Shown in pieces: positions 36,165 to 46,289 of a stretch of 64,000 nt of DNA. Below the pieces are notes generated by a model that was not told where the DNA came from, did not search any database, and saw only the letters and a program-made list of their open reading frames with translations. Each line of letters starts with the position of its first letter. Within the stretch, counting starts at the first letter, position 1. Source of the stretch: Dicyema japonicum (Eukaryota; Dicyemida; Rhombozoa; Dicyemidae); assembly GCA_011109175.1 (NCBI GenBank), contig RDEW01000006.1, positions 483,668 to 547,667 on the forward strand, written 5' to 3'. The position numbers and the translations under genes are program-made.

Positions 36165-36548
36165 TTAAGTGATCTCGAAGGCCTCAATCAGAATTCTCAT
36201 TTTCTCTTTGCGCCTTCTGAAATCCAACACAACTTCTCTGTGGGTGGGGTGGTTTTGGGAATAGGAATTGGAGAGGTACATCCTTCTCATAAGACACGTC
36301 GTGGCTTTGTATTGTTGAGAGTTGCACTGCCTGTACAGGGTAGCAAATCCCTTTCCATTTTGTCGGATAAGGTCTTCAAGTGATAAGGGTATTAGTTTTT
36401 TTAATTTCCCGAGATTACTGATAGTAGTGGCTGTTAAGGCCTGAATGTCCCGGATTCTTTGTTTGTTCGTCCAGAACAGATTGATTCCCCATGACGTACA
36501 GGCATAGCTGACAGATGGCTCAATGAATTGTTTGTACAGCAACTTCAA
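36165..36548 (-). pseudogene. Third LINE family, polymerase C-terminal fragment
   Basis: ATG-less open frame giving KLLYKQFIEPSVSYACTSWG and then IRDIQALTATTISNLG, the thumb/C-terminal pattern (LY..FI.P...YA...W) of jockey/CR1-like polymerases. It differs from the other LINE families here. Only about 125 codons remain. Confidence 0.6.
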
Positions 36549-36955
36549 AGCTGGGAAAGAGGTTTTAATGCCACGAAAATAGTTTTGATTATACCTAGCT
36601 TTCTTGAGCAGCCTCCAGAGACATCGTCGACGTCTTCAAACCCTCACTGACATCTGAATATGAGATAAAGTTAATCGGCTGTGTTCTCTTCTAGAAAAAT
36701 TAATGCTATTTAAGAGCCAAAAATAATTTACGAAATAGCCAATTTGAGGGTGGACTGTATTATTATCCTTTGTGCGAACAGTGACATCACACCACAATAT
36801 GATTTAATTGGGAAGCATTTAAATGCTAATAAATGATTAATATTGAATGTTTGCCCAGCTTGTAAGGTCTATCATTGAAGAAAAGGTTATGTGCACTTTA
36901 ATGGCAGAAACATTTCTTTGCCGATCATAAAAAAGTCACAGTCGGATCGGTGGGA

Positions 36956-38088
36956 ATGTATAACATTGGCAAACCGATCGGATCTGGAGCTTCAGGACTA
37001 ATCAGGAAGGGAGAACATGTTCTCTGTAAAGGTTGTGAGATCCTGACTAATTTTCAGTGGAGGTGGCTATCAAAATAACAACAAAGGCCGCAGTTGGGGA
37101 TGATGTTGTCAGACAGAACCTAAATGAAGCCAACATAATGAAATCTCTGGATCATTCCAATGTTATCCGATTTTACGAGGTTGTGGGTGCAGCCTTAACT
37201 ACAGGCATTTGAGACTTCCACTAAAATGTACTTGGTTATGGAAATCGCAACAACGTCGTTGGCCTCCCTGCTTAACAGCAATAAACCGAAACTTAGTTCA
37301 GAGACAGTCAAAGACTACTTCATCCAAATTATAGCGGGGGTACAATATTTGGTCACGTGTGTGCTTAATTATAGCACGACAAAGACATCGTTCACTTGGA
37401 CCTCAAACCAGGAAATATCCTTGCGACTCATATATCCTCCAAAACAATTCTAAAATTAACTGATTTTGGCATCAGCATTCAGCTGGAATATTCATTTCAA
37501 CTCTTAACACAATATTCCGGGACTTTGACTTACATGGCTCCGGAAATAATCAAAATGGTTCCTTACGAAGGGAAACAGGCCGATTTGTGGGCTCTGGGAG
37601 TGATTCTGTACAACATGGCTTGTGGGAAGAAACCTTTCTATGACGAAAATGAAGAGATTATAAAAGTGTTGATTCTCAGAGGAGACTATGTAGTCCCATA
37701 CAACATGGCAAGCTGGGAACGGGAAGTTATTACAGGATTATTAAGGGATGACCCAGAAGAAAGAATAGAACTTGCCAAAATCATGGACCTTCTAAAGAAT
37801 AGCATGAACATGACCACAAAGAATAAGAACAATCTAACAGTTCATAAACTGGAGGATGAGTTGTACGCCAATAGTATGATCAGCCAGTATGGAGTGGATT
37901 TCGAGACTTTGAAAAAACGGAAAAAAATTGCTGACCCTAGAAATTCCGTCGCAGGTCTCTACCAAATTTTGTTACACACAAGGGAGAAGAGTCGACTTGA
38001 GAAGGAAATCACCAAGGAAACGAACATTATGGAGAGTAAAAAACACCCAACGAAGAACAAAGTAAGTTCATTTTGCGCCATTATGTAA
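36956..38088 (+). CDS. CAMK/AMPK-like Ser/Thr protein kinase ending in a CaaX box
   Basis: All kinase landmarks are present: glycine loop IGKPIGSGASGLIRKGE, VAIKITTKA with the ATP lysine, hinge YLVMEIATTSLASLL, catalytic loop HDKDIVHLDLKPGNIL (HLD instead of HRD), LTDFGISI, TLTYMAPEII and DLWALGVILYNMACGKKPF. A 90-residue tail follows and the protein ends SSFCAIM, a CaaX signal predicted to be farnesylated, which would place it on membranes. Introns 37032-37057 (26 nt), 37180-37204 (25 nt) and 37352-37374 (23 nt) restore the frame; product 352 aa. ATG 36956 sits just before the glycine loop. Subfamily is uncertain (SNF1/MARK-like by the APE region). The GTAAGT just before the CaaX codons has no AG acceptor within 30 nt, so it is probably not a donor. 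Confidence 0.85.
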
Positions 38089-38289
38089 ATATCACCTAAT
38101 ATTTTTTCTTTCACATATTTTAATGAAATTATTATTTAATTGAACACCTGCTTTCATCCGCCACCAAGGAGGAAGACAAGGGCTCTTGTCCATCACAAAG
38201 CTAGGACATCACTTGAACTTTCTGATCAATTAACCACATGGGAGACGAGTCAGATTTTTTAATAACCCGGAAATATCTGAATGAGGTTT

Positions 38290-38545
38290 ACCCAGTTTCC
38301 TCGGACGCATCCGTTCCAAGCATCACGTCCATTTGTATTGTAGGGACCAAAGAGAGATCATTTTAATGCCAGCCAGAAAATGGGCATCTCCTAAGTTAGT
38401 AGGATCCCATGACGCCTCCTATAAATTAGAGGAAACAAAGAAGACTAAGGAATCATTCTACTAAGTAGATAGCGCTGTGGGAATAGAGCCTAAAGCTAAG
38501 CAACAGCACTAACCACTACGCTACCTGGTCAAGGACCAGATCTGA
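38290..38545 (-). repeat. tRNA-derived SINE, family B, head and body
   Basis: On the minus strand: GGTAGCGTAGTGGTTAGTGC (very good A box), GGCTCTATTCCCACAGC (B box), then AGGAGGCGTCATGGGATCC and GATGCCCATTTTCTGGCTGG, and ACAAATGGACGTGATGC near its end. Confidence 0.75.
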
Positions 38546-38659
38546 CCATACAATTACGACTGTGATAAAAAACTAAAATAATTATAAATATATTGGATTA
38601 AAAATAAATTAAATTTAAATAAATAAATATTCTGAAATGAATTATGCAAGATTAACACA

Positions 38660-39970
38660 TGAAAAATCCAACTTACTGCGAAATATACTCTTCTCATTTT
38701 AGTTCCAATTTGCCTTCTGTTACATCCTGTCAGTTATCAGCAAATAGTATCATCCCTGATATATTGCATTCTCTTCTGGTCGAAATTCCTTCATTTCAAC
38801 ATAATTTATCAAATCAGCACAATTTCACTAACGATATTTAGATTTTACAACAGTTTACAGTTTAATTCACACAGATTGGTCTTTCATTGATTCCTTGCTT
38901 CTCAGTCTTTATGCCGTTTGTTCTCTCAGACTTCACCAATTGGCCCCTTTCACATTTTCAGTTGTTGAAGGTTCCGTGGTTGCCCAGCTGAGTTTCTATT
39001 GGTTCTCTCTCTTCCTTGATTCAGTATATAGTAAATTTAAGTCTTGCAGAGTTTGATTGTAGATGAACGGACGTGGAATTTGGGATTTACTCTGTTTGAA
39101 TTTTACGCGGGAAAAAACAGCCGAATTGTTGATCGTTGTGAGAACTTTTAATTTTTCAGATTTTTTCTTCGATATGTACGTATTTAACCGTGTCTTTGAC
39201 TTTTTTCCCCAAATATATTACCGCTGCATTAGGAGTCGTTTTTACAGCTAAAATATCCGGCGCGACTTACACAGTTTTAAAGCACATTCGACCTGTACAC
39301 GTGGGTCCACCTGTTGTATAATTTAGGCGTACCTCCTGGTGTTTTGGTTTTTTCTGGTAATCCTTGCTCTTCTAACTGCATATTTAATGCACATATTGGG
39401 CATAAAAACCACATGTATTCATAGAAAGCTGTTTCACGTGCTTGGGGTGCTGGTGACTGTGAGTGGAATCATATATTGTCGCCCTCTCCTTGATTTTTGT
39501 GCAATTTGTGCCGTGATTGGCCTCACTTGTCTTGAGTTTGTTCGTCTTCGATTGGAAATGGGTCCAATTAGTCCAGTCATTGCTTCGTTTACAAACGCAC
39601 GTGACAGCGGAGTAATTGTGCTTTCTCATATTTATTTGTTGTTCGGGTTGAATATTGGCAGTTTTTTTCCTTCAAAAGACGTGCATGTGAGCGACTATGC
39701 TGGTATACTTTCCCTCGGAGTGGGGGATACTGTGCAGCCGTTTTTGGGTCTTTGATTGGACGGAGGAAACTGGTTGGGAATAAAACGTGGGAGGGTGTGA
39801 TTTGCAGTGTGCTGGTTCAGCTAGTTGTGGTATTCTGCGTAGGATATTTGAATTGGAAAGTTAGTTTAGTGGTGTTTGCCAATGCTTTGGCAGAAGGGGC
39901 TATTATGGGGGACGATATTGACAATCTAATACTCCCACTCATAACATATTGCTTACTTTGTCTGTGTTGA
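38660..39970 (+). CDS. DOLK: Dolichol kinase, with a frame break in the CTP-binding motif
   Basis: ER polytopic CTP-dependent kinase making dolichyl phosphate for N-glycosylation. Readable parts: hydrophobic segments from about 38690, SVVEGSVVAQLSFYWFSLFL near 38965, then an exon entered after a 26-nt intron ending about 39328 (AYLLVFWFFLVILALLTAY), HRKLFHVLGVL, RDSGVIVLSHIYLLFGL, YAGILSLGVGDTV and GSLIGRRKLVGNKTWEG, ending EGAIMGDDIDNLILPLITY. At about 39733 one base is missing between GVGDTV and AAVFGSLIGRR. Either this is a sequencing error, a real frameshift, or a 35-nt GT-AG segment from YAG to GTGCAG is spliced out, which would remove the motif. The N-terminal exons are not fully resolved. 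Confidence 0.72.
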
Positions 39971-40044
39971 ACAATTTTGTTGAAAATATGTGTTTTTTAA
40001 GTATTTTATTATTTTTTAATATAACCAGGTTCGAGAAATAATAA

Positions 40045-40420
40045 TTAATTAAGTCTCGTGTGCTGTCCCACCCACGATCTGACTGAGTAGATTATTCCAT
40101 GCTCATCTGTTTCACTCCTTTTTGGAAATTGTAGAGGTTTTCTTGTGAGAGGAGTTAGCGCTAATTTTTGATAGGTCGGCATTGAGGACAACTGGAAAGG
40201 TTGTTCTGCCCTTTCTGAGAGATTTGGAGATTCTCGTGTGAAATAAGCGTACATAGAAAGGAATTTCCTCCGCTTTTTCTTAAAGGTGTAGACTCAAATG
40301 TAACATCTCACTCCATTTCACGTTGAAATTGTCGAATTGAAGTACTCTTCCATACTCCTTTTGAATGGTGTTGGTTCGATAAAAAGTTATATTCAACCCA
40401 CGTGGTAAAATAGAATATGC
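40045..40420 (-). CDS. Unidentified small gene, about 120-130 aa
   Basis: Frame 40254-40045 gives YFTRESPNLSERAEQPFQLS, SMPTYQKLALTPLTRKPLQF and then SVRSWVGQHTRLN. An upstream frame (about 40400-40285) gives NITFYRTNTIQKEYGRVLQF and then NVKWSEMLHLS, and a 15-26 nt intron could join them. The proline/tyrosine-rich, repeat-free style with a short basic end resembles small axonemal proteins, but no family is recognised. It is tail-to-tail with DOLK. Confidence 0.4.
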
Positions 40421-40769
40421 ACTATCACAATTACTATTATTAATCCGGAATATACCGAGAAAGAAGTTAACAACCGATTAACTATATCCTGTTTTGACTC
40501 TCACAAACAGTCCTTTAGAAGTCACACAAGTCCATCCAAAACCTGTATAAAAGGTAGACGTCCATCCCTTGCAATTATGAGAACCCCTTCAGTGGAGGAG
40601 AACAAATGATTTTTTGCCACTCTATTGGTGAAAGGGAAGAGGAGGAACAGAAGAAACAAACATAAATTTTCAATCAAATAGTCACATGGAACCACGAGTC
40701 CCAAATCCTGCATTTGCATAATTGGCAGGGAAAGCAGGACCTAGGCGTATTATTATTAAAAACCAAATA

Positions 40770-41222
40770 TTGGTTGAGGTGGTGACGACGCCTCTATTGC
40801 ACTATGTCTTATTTGTTTTCCTCACCGACTTCTTGCTCACTCTGGGATCTTTCAATTGCAGAGGACTTAAACAACCTTACAAGGAACACCAACTGGTATC
40901 CGATCTAACCAAATATGACTTCTCTGTCTGCTGTCTACAAGAGACAAAAACGACCGTACAATGTACAGAACTGTTTGAAAATTCCATTTTTATCCTCCCA
41001 TCGGCCTGCCGACATTACGGTCTCAGATTTGCAGTCCATCAGGACCTGATTCACTACGTTACAAGAGTGTGGACAGCATCTGATAATATAATGGAAATGG
41101 CGGACAACCTGAACTACCTAAGAGAACTAGTGCGCAACAGAAGATCATGGTCGAAGCTGACGGAGAGGATGATTCGGAATACGGCACAAGGGAAACTTTT
41201 TAATTATAATAATAATTAAAAA
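40770..41222 (+). mobile_element. Internally deleted LINE derivative, copy 2
   Basis: One open frame starts with the endonuclease N-terminus (LGSFNCRGLKQPYKEHQLVS, FSVCCLQETK, HYGLRFAVHQDL) and passes within a few codons to the very end of the element (NLNYLRELVRNRRSWSKLTE, RMIRN), followed by an AATTATAATAATAATTAAA tail. About 2.4 kb of the parent is absent. Upstream, GAGGTGGTGACGACGCCTC at about 40776 matches the body of SINE A, at the same relative distance as in the 35-kb copy. Confidence 0.8.
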
Positions 41223-41224
41223 CC

Positions 41225-41345
41225 AAAAATCACCGACAAATTAAATAACTAATAGTCGTCAGGTGATTCCGGCCGCCTCGAATAGCCATCTCATTCTTGC
41301 TCGGTGTTCCTCCCGGGTTCCAACGCATTTCCTGATTGGGCGTGG
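41225..41345 (+). repeat. Dispersed repeat D, copy 2
   Basis: CGTCAGGTGATTCC, CATCTCATTCTTGCTCGGTG and TTCCTCCCGGGTTCCAACGC pair with 23930-24080. It lies directly after the tail of the LINE derivative. Confidence 0.55.
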
Positions 41346-41478
41346 GTTTCTTACCCTAGGCGTATAACATGTCCAAGAGTTTCAAACAATCTTGATTGTC
41401 TTTTAATGATTAAGTATTTTATTGAATAATATTTTTATTAAATTTAAATTATTTTAATTTTTGGGTTTAAGTTTAGTG

Positions 41479-42071
41479 ATGTTCGAGTTTCCTGATATTC
41501 ATAATTTCCCGCCAATGTTTACGTTGTTGTTCATAAATAAATTAAAGAATTCAGCATAATTTGGAGGTCAAAAACAAGCAAATGACTAACTGGGAGAGTA
41601 TAATTCTCTCATACTGCCGAACAAATAGAATATACATCGCCAATATTAGTGAAATAAGCCAAAGTGAATTATTCCTCAACAAAAGGATAAACAGTAGTAG
41701 CAATATAATTTCCCAGGGAAACTGAGAGACGATGACATCATTAGGGTTTTTGATCATCTCCGTGGAAACGAGAGGGCTCGCTGGCTTGACGAAAGCAAAA
41801 CGTCCGTGTACATATTTTGGCTGAAGTTAGCTGAGTGGGGACAAGTTGTCTATAACTGGGTTATCTTGATTACTGAGGGTAGGCTAATAAGAATGGGTTC
41901 TGTGGTTCTGTTTGCACGTTGGTGGAGTTGGTGCAGGGAGATGATACGGTAAATGAAGATTTTTATGGAATGCCGGTTGATATGATGAAGATGTGTCTCT
42001 TATCTATTCGGAATAGTGGAAAGGTGGAGGTGTTTGAAGTTGATGCCCATTTTGGTGTCAAATTTTTCTGA
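41479..42071 (+). CDS. VPS25: ESCRT-II subunit VPS25
   Basis: Endosomal sorting subunit that recruits ESCRT-III. Starts MFEFPDIHNFPPMFTL (family FPPFFTL), then NKQMTNWESIILSYCR, SELFLNKRINRKL, NERARWLDESKTSVYIFWLK with the conserved WLD..K, LAEWGQVVYNW, and ends VEVFEVDAHFGVKFF with the invariant GVKFF end. Every exon is short; introns 41526-41547 (22 nt), 41694-41716 (23 nt) and 41860-41891 (32 nt) give 516 nt, 171 aa (human is 176). The longest plain open frame in this stretch is on the wrong strand, so the gene is easily missed by ORF calling. Confidence 0.9.
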
Positions 42072-42132
42072 TATTCTATTATTATTATTTTATTTTTTTT
42101 AACAAAAAATTTTTTTAACAATTAAACAAATG

Positions 42133-42565
42133 TCAGTTGAGGAAGCCTGCTGCGTGGATTGCGAACGAGTTCCCTCGGAGTATGGCTATTCCAATCTTTT
42201 GTCTTAGCCATAACCCTTCTTGTTGATCCCTGTTCTTTCTGGCAAGCAATCCTCCGAGTTCTTGCAAGAATTCAGCCGTCATTGGACCAACGGCTCCCGA
42301 TGATTCGGTCGCAACAGGAGTAAATCGGTAGCGATCCCCGAGCAAGAATATTTCTTGATTTTTAGGTTTTCCGCGGTCGAAGCAGCTGCTCCAGGTGTCT
42401 GAACAGATTTAAAAATGTTCGTGCTTGAGAACGTGTCTATGCAAGTTGCGTCCCAGACCAAAGATCTTCCAGACGTGAAGGGGAAAAGGGTCATCCCGTC
42501 AGGTCTCTTCCATCTCCTCGATCAAGACCCACTGGTTCAAGCTGTGCTGGGAAGCCTGAAGCCTT
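42133..42565 (-). pseudogene. Retrotransposon C-terminal domain relic, copy 2
   Basis: RWKRPDGMTLFPFTSGRSLV then WDATCIDTFSST, and in the next frame RYRFTPVATESSGAVGPMTA, then GLWLRQKIGIAILRGNSFAI. Same domain as at 29.7 and 46.1 kb; one frame shift near 42300. Ends beside the VPS25 stop (convergent). Confidence 0.65.
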
Positions 42566-42616
42566 CAGAGCTCTGACGATCACTCTATTATTTATAATAT
42601 ATTTTACCTTAAGTTA

Positions 42617-42770
42617 TGGACCCCAGTTTGCTGACATGTGGGAAACTGAGGACCACCAAAAAGAGCCCACTAAGACAGGACGTTTACAAGATTCGCTGTT
42701 ATTACTCAGAATTCTGTGAAGGGATCCTGAATTACTTTTCCCGCCAGAGATGGATGATGTGTTGCGTCAC
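42617..42770 (+). repeat. Dispersed repeat E, copy 2
   Basis: Pairs with 4085-4245 through GAGGACCACCAAAAAGAGCC, AAGACAGG and CGCCAGAGATGGATGATGTG. Confidence 0.5.
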
Positions 42771-42839
42771 AGGTGTGCTAGTTTGACTCTGATGGCCCTC
42801 GGGAGCAGCATTTCTGAGACACTCCAGTACAACTGAGAC

Positions 42840-43330
42840 GCCTCTACGCTCCCCTCATACTGAGGATGCGATTTTGTGGAGAGTATCTGGGTCCTCTGCT
42901 TAATTTTTTGATTTCCTTGGGTCTTCTTGGGGCGTACATAAAGAAAGCTCTCCCCCTGTTCCATTTGATGCTCCTACACGTACAAATCAGATCCTTATAA
43001 AGCACTAATGTTCGAGTTACGCGTAGGCGACCACGGCATTTCTTACCGTCCGACATGAAGTTGTCCTCCATAGCTCTGTTGTCAGGGGTTGCTCTTTCAA
43101 GTCGAAGAGAATATTTCTAGCGTATTCATCTCTTGGTTTGATATTCCCCACGTAGAGTAATTATATGTAAGCACGAGTTATACAATCGATTCCGGAATCC
43201 CATCAATACTGGGCACTTTTATATAGTCTCTTCCCACTGTGTTAAGTGCTAACGTTGCCAATACTTTTTGTCGTGATGTCTTCACTGTCACCCAACAGAG
43301 AGCCAAGTTTTTCTGTGTCGATAAAATTCA
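42840..43330 (-). pseudogene. LINE fragment of the EN+RT family, heavily degraded
   Basis: KLGSLLGDSEDIT at about 43325-43285 and MEDNFMSDGKKCRGRLRVTR at about 43071-43010 match the end of the polymerase at 60.2 and 59.8 kb (KLGSLLGDSEDI; VVMEEYFDTSGEKFRGRPRI). The sequence between is decayed with many stops. Confidence 0.65.
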
Positions 43331-43439
43331 TTAATGTCAAACCTGCGTACGGGAGATCATCGAGCAAGTGTCTAAGGCTGTTTCGTCGTTGTGATTCTAC
43401 AAAGCAATGCGATAGCGAGTCTTCCTGAGGTATTTACAT

Positions 43440-46104
43440 ATTCGCTTAGATTTCTTCAGGTCTCATTCTCTACCAGAACTTTGGGCAAGTGCCAGCTAAT
43501 AGTATACTATCACGTGCATTGAATCTTGGTCAAGAAAAGTAGTCAGAATTTCAAAAGCAAGTGCCATATCTACAGCAAATATTGTTGTGGCGAGCCATCT
43601 GTGGACCAGACTTCGACTGATGTTGATCCTCAGTGGCACGGAAACAGGTATTGATTCATATCTCCTTGCATTCTTTCAATTCAATCGGTATTAGAGTTTC
43701 CGTAGAATGGAGAGTAAGATGACTAAGTGTAATTTTCTAACAGCCCGAACTCTTGTTAGGTTTTTAATAGGAATTAAGAACCCTTTTCTTCCGTAATTGA
43801 GAATTCGTGGTGAACATGTCATTTAACATGTTGACTGTTTCAAATTTCAGCAGTTCTGAACGGATGCTGCCGGGTCCCACAGCACTGCTGTTTTTCAACC
43901 TTGCTGTGCTGTCTTAACTTGTATGAAGTGACTCCTAGGAAAACTGTTCGACGGGATCGTTCTCAATATGTAATTAACTCTTACAATGGTCAGCAATGAT
44001 TTCTGTTATCTGTAAAGGGTCTGTTATCAATTCGGGACTTCTTCCCTTTTAGATTATTTGATGTTTTGTTGGTTTCGGTGGTTGACGTGGCCGGGTTTTA
44101 AGATGATTCTTTCAGCGTGATGGATTCCTTCCATAACGTTTGTCCAGGAAGGCGATGGTGGGAGTTTCAACATAATGTTTCCAAAGTGCTCCTCGAGGAG
44201 CGTTGATAGTCCTTCAGGATTTTTGGAGAGAAGCATAGCTTAAGAATTTAGTAATGCCATTCGAGGAGGTATCTCTGCATTTTGCTGCATGAAACATTTA
44301 TTGGGATCAATCCTAGCCGAAATAATCTCGTGGCCGCATTCTGTGGTAGCTCCCCCATTTGACAGAGAGTAACGAAGTAATAGATTTTTTTGTGACGGGA
44401 GATGATATAATTAATCTGATTGAATATTCCAGTAGCACCAGTAGAATATTAATGTCTGTAGCCTGTCCAAGTAGTTTCCTGCTGCTCACATTGCAGTGTT
44501 ACACAGGAGCATCTTCCAAAAATTGATAAAATGAATCGAATTATATCTTCGAAATTCAGGTTAGACTTGTCTATGTTCTTAAATTATTAACTTTGATTAA
44601 TATTAACATTTAGCCCGACATTGCTTCCGCAGACTACTGTGTGCACTTTTTGCAATAGTTTGTATGGGAAATATCCACTTGCAAAATTTTTATTGTTTCT
44701 TAACTATTTTGAAGAGGATTGAACAGATTTGAAGACTGCCAAATGATTATCAAAGCAAATATGAAAAATTATTATTGGCGTTTATGTCATAGGACGTGGC
44801 AAAGCACGTGCAACACGGAAAATCAAACTTGCAGCTTCTATCATTTCTGGATTTTCTTTGCGACGTAATAATAACACCACGTGGAAAAGTTAGTTAGATT
44901 TAAATAAAAGATTCAAAAGATTCCATGTTCAGCCAGTTGTTGTCGAGAGGAGTGGAATCTTCTGGTTCAAGGCGGTCTCTTTTCTAAGTTCGCTCTGGTC
45001 ATTAATTTCGAAAGTTAGCAATAAGCGTCGCAGAACCGAATGGTTGTTCCAAAGGATTTCTCTGGCAGTTGTCAGGGGAAACAGCAGCTCGATTATTTTG
45101 ATTGCCTTGTTTCGTAATAAATTGATTTCCTTTGAAGTTTAAATCAATAAATTTTTCCTCATAAAACAGATTTAAGTTCGAAATAAATCTCGAACAAGCA
45201 ACGTTCGCTAAGGTCCCCCTAAGGGACTGAGATTCAATTTTAGATTTGTGAAGAAACTGTAGAATGAGTGTTCTGGGGATCCAGAGGTTTTAAAAAGACA
45301 AACTTTACACCAGTGGTTCTGAACGAGGGGCGATGGTCCTCGAAGGTCTCTAAAATGTAGGTTTCAAACGTGGCAGTTCTGCGGAATATTTCGTAGGAAA
45401 TTCCGACTTTGTCATACTTCCTGTCGAAATACCAAGCAGTTCTGGTCATCAGGTCCTCGAGTTCCTCGTTCAGTTTTAAGGCGATTTAGTTCACGATTTG
45501 GTTAACCTTGGATAACAAATTGTTGAACCCCTTTGTTTCTTTTTTAAAGGAGGGGAATTATTAGTTTAGGATGCGACATGATTAGACTCTCTTCCACCAA
45601 CATCATCGAGTATGTGGTAAAGGCACTTTCGCAGCAGAGAAAACAGAGAGAGCTAAAGAAGTACAAAGGACTCCTCTAATGATATCTTTTCCGCACGATT
45701 GCTGTCTAGACACCGGAGCGATAAGCAGCAAGACCCTGATTTTCCTAAAGAAAGTCGGACGTATGGCCTCGTTCAGAAGCTACACTGATTGTGAAACGCA
45801 ATAGCTCATCTATTTGGTATCCATAGCGGGACAGGGGGAAAACTCCACGTCAATAAAATCGGCGAGAATAAAATAATTACTAGGGCAATTTTTACAGCAG
45901 TTAAAATCTAAAATATATCATATAGCATTAAAAATATAGCACTAAAAATCTTTAAGCTACATCACTGGTAGGTACCATTTGGTCCATTCTTAGTACATTT
46001 CTAAACAATCCCCACATCTCAGTCATATTGTATCTTAGAAGGACTGGGATTTGCACAACAAATTCTACCTAAATACAAACAATTGTTATTAATAAAGCAA
46101 ATTT
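43440..46104. other. Long stretch without an identified gene
   Basis: 2.7 kb with frequent stops. Segments that look coding-like but are unrecognised: minus-strand 45560-45240 (LKLNEELEDLMTRTAWYFDR, YEIFRRTATFETYILETFED), minus-strand about 45130-44945 (LRNKAIKIIELLFPLTTARE, ILWNNHSVLRRLLLTFEIND) and minus-strand 44236-44054 (LLSKNPEGLSTLLEEHFG). They share a strand and could be exons of one fast-evolving gene, but I could not join them. Confidence 0.3.
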
Positions 46105-46230
46105 ATAGGAGGAAACTAGCAAGCCGAAAAAAAGACCCGCGAATAGTTCTGGCTAAGACAACGAATCGGGATTGCCGTATTACGTGGAAACGTATAGGCA
46201 ATCCTATCTTCAAAAGATTAATTATTTAAA
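46105..46230 (+). repeat. Retrotransposon C-terminal domain relic, copy 3
   Basis: About 120 bp nearly identical to 29937-30050: GGAAACTAGCAAGCCGAAAA, CAACGAATCGGGATTGCCGT, ATTACGTGGAAACGTATA and CAATCCTATCT. The high identity suggests a relatively recent family or shared source. Confidence 0.75.
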
Positions 46231-46289
46231 TTGTGAATAAATTAGTTATTATTAAAAAAACAATTTTTTTTAAAAACGTAAAAACAATA

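Noticed and set aside
38040-38075. GTAAGT near the kinase stop as a splice donor that removes the CaaX end
   Set aside because: No AG acceptor follows within the usual 20-30 nt; the first AGs downstream do not lead to an open frame.
42071-42117. VPS25 as a pseudogene because no long plus-strand ORF exists there
   Set aside because: Three short introns restore a full 171-aa protein with the invariant GVKFF end, so it is intact.
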